A DNA stretch of 64,000 nucleotides from Chitinophaga caseinilytica (GTDB lineage Bacteria; Bacteroidota; Bacteroidia; Chitinophagales; Chitinophagaceae): positions 4,261,001 through 4,325,000 of the forward strand of contig NZ_CP150096.1 of NCBI RefSeq assembly GCF_038396765.1, in the 5' to 3' direction. The position numbers and the translations under genes were made by a program. Position 1 is the stretch's first letter. Every line of letters begins with the position of its first letter. This document shows, in pieces, positions 26,480-36,341 of the stretch. The notes under the pieces are model-generated. The model worked only from the letters and a program-made list of their open reading frames with translations. It ran no database searches and was not told where the DNA came from.

Positions 26480-27154
26480 TCAAAGCCCCGTAATCGCTTT
26501 CGCCATTTGATCCGCCACGAACGCGTTGCCTTCCTTGTTGAGGTGCACGCGGTCGGAGGTGAGCAGGCCTTTCTCGCTGTTGTCTTTATTGTTGGCGGCT
26601 TCGTAGTCGAGGAACGCCTTGCGGAGGTCTACCAGCGGCAGGCTTTGTTCCTTGCTGATGGAGCGGATCAGGTCGCTGTATTTGTTGAGGTCGGCGTCCT
26701 GTTCATTATCTCCGTCTTTCTTTTCACCGATCACGGAAGGCGTGCAAACGATCACTTTCGCGCCGTTGTCCTGTATCTTTTTAATGAGCGCGCGATAGAA
26801 ACCGCCGAATTTGTCGAAATCCGTACCGGTGCGGCTGGAAGCTTTATGCCAAACGTCGTTGATGCCGACATAGATCACGACCACATCCGGTTTCTTTTCC
26901 AGCACGTCTTTTTCCATGCGGAGATAGAGATCGTAGACTTTATTTCCCCCGATCCCTGCGCCGATGAGCTCATATTGACCGGCATGCGATTGCTGCAACA
27001 TGGCGCCCAGCTGTGTGATGTACCCTTCCGGGCCAACACCGGCCTGTGTGATGGAATCCCCGAAGAAGATGACTTTTTTCTTCTTCTTCGCAACCCCGGC
27101 AGACAGGAGTGTCACGGCGCCCAGGGCAAAAAGAAGCATGGATAGTTTTTTCAT
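26480..27154 (-). CDS. SGNH/GDSL hydrolase family protein
   Basis: 224 residues from MKKLSMLLFALG, chosen because it begins a proper signal peptide; a longer frame to 27205 adds 17 residues without export character. SGNH blocks are complete: GDSIT (Ser nucleophile), the GIGGNKV Gly, GIND (Asn) and DRVHLN (Asp-x-x-His). These enzymes are esterases or deacetylases acting on carbohydrates or lipids, here exported to the periplasm or cell surface. A basic KKKKK tract follows the signal peptide. The SDR gene upstream on the same strand is 58 bases away. Confidence 0.92.
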   Translation of the reverse strand: MKKLSMLLFALGAVTLLSAGVAKKKKKVIFFGDSITQAGVGPEGYITQLGAMLQQSHAGQYELIGAGIGGNKVYDLYLRMEKDVLEKKPDVVVIYVGINDVWHKASSRTGTDFDKFGGFYRALIKKIQDNGAKVIVCTPSVIGEKKDGDNEQDADLNKYSDLIRSISKEQSLPLVDLRKAFLDYEAANNKDNSEKGLLTSDRVHLNKEGNAFVADQMAKAITGL

Positions 27155-27212
27155 AATCGCTGAAATGTTTATGGACGAACAAAATAGTAAAAAGTCCTTA
27201 TCCATGCCAGCG

Positions 27213-28007
27213 TTAATATATGGTCGGCACCAGGCCGCCTTCCACCCGGATGGCCGCGCCGTTGGTGGCAGACGAAAGCGGGCTGGCGATATAGGCGATC
27301 ATACTGGCGATCTCCGAAACGTCGGCGAACCGCTGCAGGAGCGAGCTGGGGCGCATATCGCGGAAGAAATTCTTTTCAGCGATTTCCGGGGTTACGCCCT
27401 GTTCCGTAGCCAGTTTGGCGAGGAAATCCACTACGCCTTCCGACTTGGTGGGGCCGGGGAGGATGGTATTGACCGTTACGCCCGTGTTTTTGGTGCGTTC
27501 CGCCAGGCCGCGGCTCACCGCGAGCTGGGCGGTTTTTGTCATGCCGTAATGGATCATTTCACTGGGGATCATGATGGACGATTCGCTGGAAATGAAAATG
27601 ATACGGCCCCAGTTGTTGGCGATCATTTTCGGGAAGAAGTGGCGCGACAGCCGCACGCCGCTCATGACGTTCACTTCGAAGAAGCGATACCAGTCTTCGT
27701 CGGGGATGTCTTCGAATGCTTTTGGCTCGAAGATGCCGGCGTTGTTGACGAGTATATCTATCGAAGGGAGTTTTTCCATCAGTTGCTCCACGTCGTCCAG
27801 TTTGGTGAAATCGGCGGCGATGCCGGAAACGGGGCAATTGGGGACGAGGTCTTTCAGTTTCTGCACGGCCTCTTTCACGCGGGCTTCCGTTCTGCCGTTG
27901 ATGATGACGGTGGCGCCTTCCTGGAGCAGGAGCCTGGCGGCGGCGAACCCGATCCCCTGGGTGCTGCCGCTGATGAACGCGGTTTTTCCTTTCAATTGTA
28001 AATCCAT
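27213..28007 (-). CDS. Short-chain dehydrogenase/reductase (SDR)
   Basis: 264 residues from MDLQLKGKTAFI; a GTG two codons upstream is less likely. The Rossmann motif is GSTQGIGFA (TGxxxGxG form with Ser), followed by the NNAG motif and catalytic Ser in ISSESSIMIPSEMIHYGMTK with the YxxxK pair. This is a classical cytosolic SDR of normal length that uses NAD(P)H. The C-terminal EGGLVPTIY is common in Bacteroidota members annotated as 3-oxoacyl-ACP reductase-like. Substrate unknown. It is followed after 58 bases by the SGNH hydrolase and preceded by the membrane protein pair. Confidence 0.93.
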   Translation of the reverse strand: MDLQLKGKTAFISGSTQGIGFAAARLLLQEGATVIINGRTEARVKEAVQKLKDLVPNCPVSGIAADFTKLDDVEQLMEKLPSIDILVNNAGIFEPKAFEDIPDEDWYRFFEVNVMSGVRLSRHFFPKMIANNWGRIIFISSESSIMIPSEMIHYGMTKTAQLAVSRGLAERTKNTGVTVNTILPGPTKSEGVVDFLAKLATEQGVTPEIAEKNFFRDMRPSSLLQRFADVSEIASMIAYIASPLSSATNGAAIRVEGGLVPTIY

Positions 28008-28028
28008 ATGCACAGTTTTGTTAAAGTT

Positions 28029-29177
28029 CTAAAATTCGCTGCTGGCGCCACCGCCGCCGCCAGACCCACCGCCGAATTGGAAAGATTCGTCGGCCTGGGG
28101 GGCATGCTGCATCGTTTCCGCGATGATAAGCCCTTCCAGCTGTTGCGCGCCGAAGCCGCGCGTATGCATGGCTGCCGTGGTGAACCCGTGTTTCGGGGTT
28201 TTGAGGTAGCGATGCACGAAATAAGATACTCCGACCAAAAATATCCCGCCGAGCACCATGGCCGTTTCGATGGGCATGACGGCGTGGTACGCCCTTATCG
28301 TGAAAACGGCCACTGCGATGAGGATGAGTCCCATGGCAAGGGGAATCCTGTCTTTCCGCCGAAGCCCCAACCAGATATAAACGGGCGGAATGGCGATCGA
28401 TAGTGTCCAGAAGAGCCATGGGAGTGGAGGTTCGCCTTCCATCCCCAGCAATTCCATGCCGGCGTTATGCACCACGTAATAGTTGCCGGCGAGGTACAGC
28501 GTAGCCAAAGTGGCCAGGCGCAACACATCCAGGCAAAGATCGTAATGCCGGAAGCGGAAGTTCCGCTGCATCCGGCTGAACAGCATATATGCCCCTGCAG
28601 AAATGCCCATCACAAGAAAAGGCAGCAAATACCGCGCCCCGGGTATATACAGGATGGCGGCATACACCACAATCATGATGCCACAAACCCAGCCGCAAAG
28701 GGCAATACCGGGGTCGGAAGTGCGGACCGTATACCAGGCGGCGAGCGCCGTCAGCATTATATAAAGTAATAGCGGACTTTCCGACTCCATCAGTGCGACC
28801 AGCGCCCCGGCAATATACACCACCGAAACCCAGGTGAGCCCGTCGTCTACGCCCGACCGGTAATGCCGGTGGCCCGACATCCACAGTTCCAGCGCACCAT
28901 AAGCCAGCACGCCCCACACGAGGAAAAATACTTCTATCGAACGGATCGCGCCGTCCATCATCATCAGGAAAAACAGACCGGTGGCCAGCAGCACGCACAA
29001 CACGGTGGCAAGCCCCAGCCCGATGCGCACGAAAATATTCGGCGAATACAGGGTGTAGGGATGCGCCGCTTTGATCCGGTCTGCCGTTTCCGGGGCAATC
29101 ACACCCGCGTCTTTCGCGTCGTCGGCCTCCTGGCGGATGAGGGCATTGTCGAGCTCAGCGGTATTATAGATCAGCAT
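28029..29177 (-). CDS. Polytopic membrane protein, partner of DUF2157 protein
   Basis: 382 residues with about 11 hydrophobic helices after a short soluble N-terminus (MLIYNTAELDNALI). The C-terminal tail ends FGGGSGGGGGASSEF, a Gly-rich tail often seen on bacterial membrane proteins of the DUF2157/DUF4401 kind. The start overlaps the upstream DUF2157 gene by 14 bases, so the two are translationally coupled and probably form one complex in the inner membrane. No transport or catalytic motif is visible, and function is unknown for the families. Assignment to DUF4401 is tentative. Confidence 0.85.
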   Translation of the reverse strand: MLIYNTAELDNALIRQEADDAKDAGVIAPETADRIKAAHPYTLYSPNIFVRIGLGLATVLCVLLATGLFFLMMMDGAIRSIEVFFLVWGVLAYGALELWMSGHRHYRSGVDDGLTWVSVVYIAGALVALMESESPLLLYIMLTALAAWYTVRTSDPGIALCGWVCGIMIVVYAAILYIPGARYLLPFLVMGISAGAYMLFSRMQRNFRFRHYDLCLDVLRLATLATLYLAGNYYVVHNAGMELLGMEGEPPLPWLFWTLSIAIPPVYIWLGLRRKDRIPLAMGLILIAVAVFTIRAYHAVMPIETAMVLGGIFLVGVSYFVHRYLKTPKHGFTTAAMHTRGFGAQQLEGLIIAETMQHAPQADESFQFGGGSGGGGGASSEF

Positions 29178-30159
29178 GTGATTTCAGTTTTCGGTTGAGG
29201 TGGATAAGGATGCGCGCCATGGCGATGGACGAAACGATCAGGTACAGGATGGAAAGGTACAGCACGCCCATTTCCAGGGTATCCAGCGCCTGGACGAGCG
29301 TGAAAATAACAAGGTACCCCAGGCCGATGTACGCATAAATCACCGTCATGAGCAAAAAATAGAACGACCGCAACCTCACGCCAAGGAAATAATAGAAAGC
29401 CAATGCCGCAACCAGCGCAGGCACGTACAGCAACAGCATCCCGTCTTCGAAGAACATGCCGCATAACGCGCCGATGCAAAAAACATGGACGGCGAAATTG
29501 TAGTACGTAAACGAAAAATGCGCTTTCCTGTTGAAGCGGCTGCTGGCATATCCCGCCGCCGTGAGCACCAGGCCGATGAGCAGCGCCGTATCGATGAGCC
29601 TGCGCTCCGTGCCGAACGCGTTGCTGGAAAGCAGATGCATGGGCGTGATGGCGATCCCGAGCCAGGCTGCGAAGTTCGTGATGGCGAGGCTCAAAACGCC
29701 CAGGTGATCGAAATAGTAAGCACTAATGAACAAAACCACCATCGGGATGAAAGTGGCGCTGCCCAGCCTCGTCCCGAAAACTTCGTATTGCCCTTGCAGA
29801 TAGGTGATGAACGAAATGAACAGCAGGCAGCCCAATAACACCACATAATCCCACCAGGCGTTGGGCGATTCGGTTTTCTCCCAGGTGAACGGGGCTTTAT
29901 GTTTGTTCGCATACCAGAAGCACACGGCGCAAAGCAGCCCGATGCCGGCCAGGATGGCCTGGTGGCCGATGGTGTCGATGTTTTTATAGATCAATGTGCC
30001 CAGGCCGCCGCTCAGCAGGAGCACGCCCAGGTACAGCAACGTCTTCAGTTCCCAGTGCAGGGAAAACATCCGGCTGCCCTGTTGCGCCTCCAGCCGGAGG
30101 CGTTCCGTTTCGCTCAGCAGCCCTTCGTCTGCCAGCTGATGGATGAAATTTTTTCGCAT
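29164..30159 (-). CDS. DUF2157-type membrane protein
   Basis: 331 residues. A short cytosolic N-terminus (MRKNFIHQLADEGLLSETERLRLE) is followed by about 10 hydrophobic helices, matching DUF2157 proteins where a coiled LxxxGxI-type head precedes the membrane part. It is the first gene of a coupled pair: its 3' end overlaps the next gene by 14 bases. Members are widespread in Bacteroidota without assigned function. The upstream pirin gene on the same strand lies 20 bases away, so the three may be one transcript. Confidence 0.85.
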   Translation of the reverse strand: MRKNFIHQLADEGLLSETERLRLEAQQGSRMFSLHWELKTLLYLGVLLLSGGLGTLIYKNIDTIGHQAILAGIGLLCAVCFWYANKHKAPFTWEKTESPNAWWDYVVLLGCLLFISFITYLQGQYEVFGTRLGSATFIPMVVLFISAYYFDHLGVLSLAITNFAAWLGIAITPMHLLSSNAFGTERRLIDTALLIGLVLTAAGYASSRFNRKAHFSFTYYNFAVHVFCIGALCGMFFEDGMLLLYVPALVAALAFYYFLGVRLRSFYFLLMTVIYAYIGLGYLVIFTLVQALDTLEMGVLYLSILYLIVSSIAMARILIHLNRKLKSHADL

Positions 30160-30179
30160 AGGTGGGGTTTAGTGAGGGA

Positions 30180-31034
30180 TCAATATTCGAGTTTGCCGAA
30201 AACACCGTTCCGGTAATCTTCCAGCGCCTGTTCCACTTCTTCGGCCGTATTCATGACGAAATTGTCTTTCGCGGCGATAGGCTCGTTGATCGGCTCGCCC
30301 GTGAGGAAAAGGATGCCTGCGTCGGTTCCGGCCGTAACTTCGATCTCATCACCGGCCGTATCGAACACATATAATTGATGCATCGCGGCAGGCGTTCCGT
30401 TGGCGGTCACTTCACCGCGGAAAACATATAACAGCGCCGGATCGCCGGGCCTGGCAGACAATCGCACGGTTTTGCCTGCGGCGATAGTACCGATAATCGC
30501 GGTAACAGGGGTGAAGCTTTTCATGGGACTGCGTTTCCCGTCCACCTCGCCGCTGGCCAGCCGGAGCGCCACGCCTTCCTGCTCCAGCACGAAAGGCAGT
30601 TGTTCTGCCGTGGCGGCCTGGTAATAGGGCTCGTCCCACTTATTGGCTTTTGGCACGTTCAGCCATATCTGGATCATTTCCCAGTTACCGCCGCGGGCGA
30701 GCATTTCTTTCGTGGGGCCTTCGCTGTGGAGGAGGCCTTTCCCCGCAAACATCCACTGGATGCCGCCGTCGCGGATCGTGCCGGAATGGCCGGCATTGTC
30801 CATATGGTACCCTTCCCCGGAAATCATGAACGTAACCGGCGAAAAACCACGGTGCGGATGCGGATGAATGCGCATTTCGGAACCCGCCGCAATGGTTTCG
30901 GGCCCGATATGATGTATCACGATAAACGGATTGGCGAATCTGAAATCTTTATGCGGAAGCGGCTGTATCACCGTTTCCTCCGGGGTAATCTGCTTGGCCC
31001 TGCCCGTCAGCACATGGGCGATGTTCTTCTTCAT
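30180..31034 (-). CDS. Pirin-family bicupin protein
   Basis: 284 residues from MKKNIAHVLTGR; the longer frame to 31079 adds 15 residues without support. The metal site of the N-terminal cupin is clear: HPHPHRGFSPV supplies two His and the following segment LLHSEGP and E complete the pirin set. The second cupin (residues ~170-280) is less conserved. Pirins bind Fe(II) and act as quercetin 2,3-dioxygenases or redox-sensing regulators. The substrate here is unknown. It is divergent from the frameshifted AraC gene, 111 bases apart. Confidence 0.92.
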   Translation of the reverse strand: MKKNIAHVLTGRAKQITPEETVIQPLPHKDFRFANPFIVIHHIGPETIAAGSEMRIHPHPHRGFSPVTFMISGEGYHMDNAGHSGTIRDGGIQWMFAGKGLLHSEGPTKEMLARGGNWEMIQIWLNVPKANKWDEPYYQAATAEQLPFVLEQEGVALRLASGEVDGKRSPMKSFTPVTAIIGTIAAGKTVRLSARPGDPALLYVFRGEVTANGTPAAMHQLYVFDTAGDEIEVTAGTDAGILFLTGEPINEPIAAKDNFVMNTAEEVEQALEDYRNGVFGKLEY

Positions 31035-31145
31035 GGGTTTCAGTTTTATGGAGGTAACAAATGTAGGGGTTTGCGGCACGCAAAAAAATTGTTGGCCGAT
31101 GCGGATGTCGGGAAAGGGATTATCTTTAAAGCCGAGTTACCCGCC

Positions 31146-32245
31146 ATGAAAATCGATCTGTTTTCGTTAGTCGTCCTGCTCGGTGCGCTGCAGGCCCTTT
31201 TTTTCGGGACATTCCTTCTGCTGGCCCGAACGGAAAACCGCTTCCAGAACCGGATGCTGGCCTTTTTCATGTTCATCTTCAGCTATAACGGGTTCGAAAC
31301 GCTGCACTGGTCGTCTGGCCTGTACCCGGATATCCTTTTTTTGATGTGCTTGCTTTCGTGCTCATTTTCGGTGTAGGGCCGTGTTTGTATTTGTATGTGC
31401 GGTCGTTCGGGAAGGAGGGAAGGCCGCCGTTCGCGGGCCGCCATTTCATCGTGGTGTGGATGGCCCTGGCCATCAGGGCAGGGTTCCTCGTGTGTTGGGG
31501 ACTGTACGTTATCGGCTGGCAATACCCGAAATGGATCGTAGGGCTGAATACTGCGTTCGATCGCATCGCGGAGCCATTGTCGGTTTCGTGGTTTGCGGCG
31601 TATTATATATTGTCGGTGCGGGCGTGGCTGCGCATGCGGAATGGGTTGATGGACGAGGAAGCGCGCTGGCTGAAAACGTTGGTCGGCGTGATGGGGGTAC
31701 TTCTTTTCTTCTGGGTGGCGACGGTGGTGATGCCTATGATATGGCCGGTCACGGGTTTGGAGAAATATACGGCGATCGAGGTGCTGCTCGTAGTATTCGT
31801 TTACTGGATGGGCTTCGCCGGATATCATAGGACGCGTGTCATTTATGCCGCGCAGCAGCAACAGGCGCGTTCCTATTTCGACCAGTTGGGGGATGATGAA
31901 GTGGCCCGCTGCGCGGATGCGCTGCACCAGGCTATGGCGTCTGGCCAACTGTACCTCGACCCGGAAATGACCGCCGCCACACTGGCCGCGCGGATCGGGG
32001 TGCCGGTGAAAACGCTGTCGGCCGTGTTGAACCGGCGGATCGGGAAGGGCTTTAATGAATACCTGAACGGTTGGCGGGTGGAAGCGGTCAAAGACCGGAT
32101 GATGGACCCCTCGAGCCGGCATCTCACGCTGACGGGCATCGCCTATGAGTGCGGGTTCAATTCCCAGCCTACTTTCCAGCGCGCCTTCCGGGCGAGCGAG
32201 GGTTGCTCGCCCAGGGAGTTCCAACGGCGGCAGCAAGCCCCATGA
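31146..32245 (+). pseudogene. Membrane-anchored AraC-family regulator, frameshifted in a T7 tract
   Basis: The ATG at 31146 starts MKIDLFSLVVLLGALQALFF and runs in frame to a stop at 31374. A second frame from about 31343 continues with DVLAFVLIFGVGPCLYLYVRSF, the expected next membrane segment, to the stop at 32245. The switch falls at 31336-31342, CTTTTTTTG. One more T would give a 366-codon gene with a ~6-helix membrane N-terminus and a C-terminal AraC helix-turn-helix (LAARIGVPVKTLSAVLNRRIG, then GIAYECGFNSQPTFQRAFR). This layout is common for Bacteroidota sensor regulators. Slippage, assembly error or decay can explain it. The C-terminal part alone could start at the GTG at 31346. Confidence 0.8.
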
Positions 32246-32493
32246 ACATGGAAAAAGGCCCGGAAAACCAGGCCTTGCCAATCAATCTCAAATAATGCTA
32301 CTAATGATTACGGGTCACGTATTAATAGTTGAGTGCTCCACAAAGTAAACCCTTCCTCCCCGCAAGCCGCCGGTAGCAAATACGCGAATCTTCCCGTAGA
32401 AATACGCAATCCTTCCATGCGAAATTTGATTATGTCAACCAATATGTTTGACAGAAGCAACGAAAATAATATCTTGCCATAAATTTACAATCG
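32246..32493. other. Intergenic region upstream of the MarR-GNAT gene
   Basis: Non-coding. It holds a weak hairpin AAGGCC/GGCCTT (32256-32276) past the AraC stop codon and, near its right end, the operator and -7 box of the following gene. Confidence 0.5.
32433..32453. promoter_or_regulatory. Candidate MarR autoregulatory operator overlapping the -7 box
   Basis: TGTCAACCAATATGTTTGACA is a 21-bp imperfect palindrome (8 of 10 pairs match), ending 40 bases upstream of the MarR-GNAT start codon. The sequence TATGTTTG inside it (32443-32450) fits the Bacteroidota TAnnTTTG core promoter, so binding would block transcription. Confidence 0.6.
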
Positions 32494-33423
32494 ATGTCAG
32501 ACCTCGAAATCATATCAGACATCCGGCAATTCAACCGTTACTACACCGCCCAGCTCGGGCTTTTGCAGCAGCATATTTTCGACAGCGAATATTCCCTAAC
32601 GGAAATCCGGGTGCTGTACGAAATCAACTTCAACCGCCAAACCACCGCCACCGGCATCCGCGAAGCGCTGCAGATCGATGCCGGCTATCTCAGCCGCATC
32701 CTCCGCAAATTGGAAAAAGCCGGCCTGGTCTGGAAACATCCCCTGCCGGAAGACGGCCGCTCCAGCTACCTCACACTGTCTGACCGCGGCCGGCGCCTCA
32801 TGGCGAAAATGGGCACCTTGTCCGACGACCAGATCCGCCAGATGCTGGCCCACCTTCCTGCAGCCGATCAGCAAACCATCGCCGTGTCTATGCGCGACCT
32901 GCGGCGCTTACTGGGTGCCCCTGGCAGCGAAATCACCATGGAACAGGTGGAGATCCGCACGGAGCTGGTTCCCGGCGATCTGGGGGATATCATTTCCCTG
33001 CACGGACAACTATACTGGAAGGAATACGGGTACGATGTCCGTTTCGAGCAATACGTCCTGGAAACGTTGCACGATTACGTCCGGGCGTTCGATCCCCGCC
33101 GCGACCGTATCTTCGTGGCATCGTCTATGGGCAGGATGGCGGGCGTGGTGGCGATCCAGCACCGGGAAGGGAAGGAGGCGCAGTTGCGGTGGTTCCTCAT
33201 CCGGCCGGAGTTCAGGGGCATCGGTTTGGGGAAAGCCCTCATGCAGCGGGCCATGGACTTCTGCCGGGAGCAGCGGTTCAGGAAAGTTTACCTGCTCACC
33301 ACCAACCAACAAACCACCGCGGCCGCGCTGTACAAAAAGTGGGGCTTCGAAAAGAAGGGTTCCGTCCCCGAAAAGCTGTGGGGCCACGATCTTTTCGAGG
33401 AACGCTATGAATGCGATCTCTGA
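32494..33423 (+). CDS. MarR-family regulator fused to GNAT acetyltransferase
   Basis: 309 residues in two domains. Residues ~1-145 are a MarR winged helix: SEYSLTEIRVLYEIN, recognition helix DAGYLSRILRKLEKAGLV, then the wing HPLPEDGRSSYLTLS. Residues ~155-309 are a GNAT fold with the acetyl-CoA loop IRPEFRGIGLGKALMQRAMDF and TTNQQTTAAALYKKWGFEK. Such fusions occur across bacteria, and the acetyltransferase may act on a small molecule sensed by the regulator (inference). A palindrome overlapping the promoter suggests autorepression. The gene is convergent with, and 3 bases from, the HGSNAT-like membrane protein. Confidence 0.93.
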   Translation: MSDLEIISDIRQFNRYYTAQLGLLQQHIFDSEYSLTEIRVLYEINFNRQTTATGIREALQIDAGYLSRILRKLEKAGLVWKHPLPEDGRSSYLTLSDRGRRLMAKMGTLSDDQIRQMLAHLPAADQQTIAVSMRDLRRLLGAPGSEITMEQVEIRTELVPGDLGDIISLHGQLYWKEYGYDVRFEQYVLETLHDYVRAFDPRRDRIFVASSMGRMAGVVAIQHREGKEAQLRWFLIRPEFRGIGLGKALMQRAMDFCREQRFRKVYLLTTNQQTTAAALYKKWGFEKKGSVPEKLWGHDLFEERYECDL

Positions 33424-33426
33424 TCC

Positions 33427-34614
<1,188 letters not shown>

Positions 34615-34737
34615 GGCATAGTATTATACCCGAATATAACCAATTTCCACCGCGTGAAATAATCCTATGTATTTTAAAATAATTATATATTTTCGTGTAC
34701 GATACCGGTAACGGTACTTTTAACCATTTCCTAGGAG

Positions 34738-34765
34738 AAACGCCGCTTTTCAGCGGCGTTTTTTA
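34738..34765. terminator. Hairpin terminator near the DinB gene end
   Basis: AACGCCGCT and AGCGGCGTT pair around TTTC (34739-34760), followed by TTTTT on the plus strand. It overlaps the stop codon side of the minus-strand DinB gene, for which it gives a hairpin with a short T run. Confidence 0.75.
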
Positions 34766-35230
34766 TTCGTTTTCAGCGTACTTCCGGATAAGGACGATCT
34801 GGCCGAGGTGATAGGCCGCGTGTTGCAGCACGCCCTGGATATAATAATAGGCGTTATGCTGGGTATTGGCGACGTTGGAGTAGAGTTTTTCTTCCGGGAA
34901 ATTGCGGATGGTTTCGGCCATATGCGTGATGGAATGGTCGAGCCGCTGCAGCGTAGCCTGCCAGTTGTTTTCGCCGTGGTTTTCGGGGAAATAGAAGTCC
35001 GGAAGGTCGCCTTCCTGCTCCGGTTTTTCACCTTTCAGTTTGCGGTCTACGTTCTGGTGCCAGAAAATAATGTGGTTGACCAGTTCCCAGATATTATGCG
35101 AAGTGTCGAAGCGGCGGGAGGCCTGCGCGGCGTCGAGCTCGCGGAGGTGCTCCATGAAGGTGACATCGAGCCAGGGCTGGCCCTGGTAAATGTGTTGCAA
35201 GGCTTCGGACAGCACTACGGGTAAAGACAT
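34763..35230 (-). CDS. DinB-family protein
   Basis: 155 residues forming the four-helix bundle of the DinB/YfiT family. The putative metal-binding His triad is visible: His in ELVNHIIFWHQ (residues ~53) and the HAAYHLGQI pair near 136-140. The family includes metal-dependent thiol transferases (mycothiol or bacillithiol) and many uncharacterised proteins. No signal peptide. It is monocistronic, with divergent small membrane protein genes on the left transcription boundary at 35345. Confidence 0.88.
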   Translation of the reverse strand: MSLPVVLSEALQHIYQGQPWLDVTFMEHLRELDAAQASRRFDTSHNIWELVNHIIFWHQNVDRKLKGEKPEQEGDLPDFYFPENHGENNWQATLQRLDHSITHMAETIRNFPEEKLYSNVANTQHNAYYYIQGVLQHAAYHLGQIVLIRKYAENE

Positions 35231-35344
35231 ATGGTTAGATTTTAGGGTAATCGTACAATTTATGTTCCATTCCTGTCATGGACTGTCCAAATTTAACACT
35301 ACTTTACATATCATCCTCGTTCCCAATGATTTTCGCCTGTAGCC

Positions 35345-35827
35345 ATGAAATTGACTTTATTTGAATACTTTATTTTCGGATTATTCTTTCTTTTCTGGAT
35401 CGTTTATTTCTGGCTGTTCGGAAATGCGTTTTACGTGTATCGGAACGGTACGGTAGTTGACGGTACGGTAACGCGGGTGGACAGGAGCTGCAATAAATAT
35501 TCGGACATAGATCTGCTGATCCACGAAAAGGTATACAGCATCCATATTTCATCAAAAGAATGCAGGGAAGGAAAATACCGGATCGGCCAGGCAGTGCCTG
35601 TTCGCTGGCACCCCGACCACAGTGATATCCTGTATCCTGACGAGGATCCGCGGCACGGTTTATACATTGTAATGGGCGCAATGGTTTTAGTTTTGGCTAT
35701 TAACTTCATTGGAAAACGCGGAAAGAGGAAAAGTAATAACGAAGAAGATAACGAAAAAGCAGTGGAGCGCGATCGTACCCGCCGCCGCTCGAAACGCGGT
35801 AAAACCGGGAAGTTTCCGCTGCCATGA
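35345..35827 (+). CDS. Small membrane protein, tandem paralogue 1 (DUF3592-like)
   Basis: 160 residues: membrane helix at ~8-28, a ~75-residue beta-rich domain (GTVVDGTVTRVDRSCNKYSD to RHGLY), a second helix at ~108-124 and a strongly basic tail (RTRRRSKRGKTGK). The layout matches DUF3592-like proteins. Two Cys (SCNK and KECREG) may form a disulfide if the domain faces the periplasm. It is the first of three adjacent genes with the same architecture; spacing is 24 and 19 bases. No function known. Confidence 0.8.
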   Translation: MKLTLFEYFIFGLFFLFWIVYFWLFGNAFYVYRNGTVVDGTVTRVDRSCNKYSDIDLLIHEKVYSIHISSKECREGKYRIGQAVPVRWHPDHSDILYPDEDPRHGLYIVMGAMVLVLAINFIGKRGKRKSNNEEDNEKAVERDRTRRRSKRGKTGKFPLP

Positions 35828-35851
35828 GGAATTTTGATAAATATTCGATCA

Positions 35852-36322
35852 ATGAGATCCGGTAGATGGGTATATGTCGTCTGTGTAATTTACCTTTTCC
35901 TGATAGTCAGATATATCTGGAAAGAGGTGAACGTTTATTGGTTCGGGACGATAAGACAGGCAAAGGTCGTTACCGTAAACCGAAATTGTTCCAACCGGAA
36001 TAACAGGGCAGATATCGAGCTGAATGGCCAGGTATTCTCGATGAAAATTAGCCGGGAAGAATGTGTAAACCAGGTTTTCCGGCCCGGAGATGCCGTCGAA
36101 GTTAAATATGATCCGGATTTTGATATCGTGCTGCGGCTCCATGAACGGCCCGACGTCTTCATGTATGCCATGCTTGGTGTCTTTATTACGGTTGTTACAT
36201 TTGTATCCGCACACTACTATTGGAAATGGCGGGAAGCCGCTGCAAAAAAGGCCCTGGGCCTTCAACCCGCCAAACGGATTTCGCCTCGCCAACGGCGAAA
36301 AATGCGGCGAAAGAATTTGTAA
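35852..36322 (+). CDS. Small membrane protein, tandem paralogue 2 (DUF3592-like)
   Basis: 156 residues from MRSGRWVYVVCVIYLF; the in-frame TTG at 35834 is a weaker start. It repeats the layout of its neighbour: helix 1, a beta domain with NRNCSNRNNRADIEL and SREECVNQVFRPGDAVEV (the same two-Cys pattern), helix 2 and a basic tail (RISPRQRRKMRRKNL). The pairwise pattern of Cys, RPGD and PDFDIVLR aligns with paralogue 1 (IGQAVPVRWHPDHSDIL). The function is unknown. Confidence 0.8.
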   Translation: MRSGRWVYVVCVIYLFLIVRYIWKEVNVYWFGTIRQAKVVTVNRNCSNRNNRADIELNGQVFSMKISREECVNQVFRPGDAVEVKYDPDFDIVLRLHERPDVFMYAMLGVFITVVTFVSAHYYWKWREAAAKKALGLQPAKRISPRQRRKMRRKNL

Positions 36323-36341
36323 GTTTTATTTTATCGAGAAG

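Noticed and set aside
28008..28403. 131-residue plus-strand ORF near the membrane protein pair
   Set aside because: Antisense to the 3' end of the coupled membrane protein gene.
30600..31376. 258-residue plus-strand ORF covering the pirin gene
   Set aside because: Only its last ~75 codons, from 31146, are real (the AraC N-terminus); the rest is antisense to pirin.
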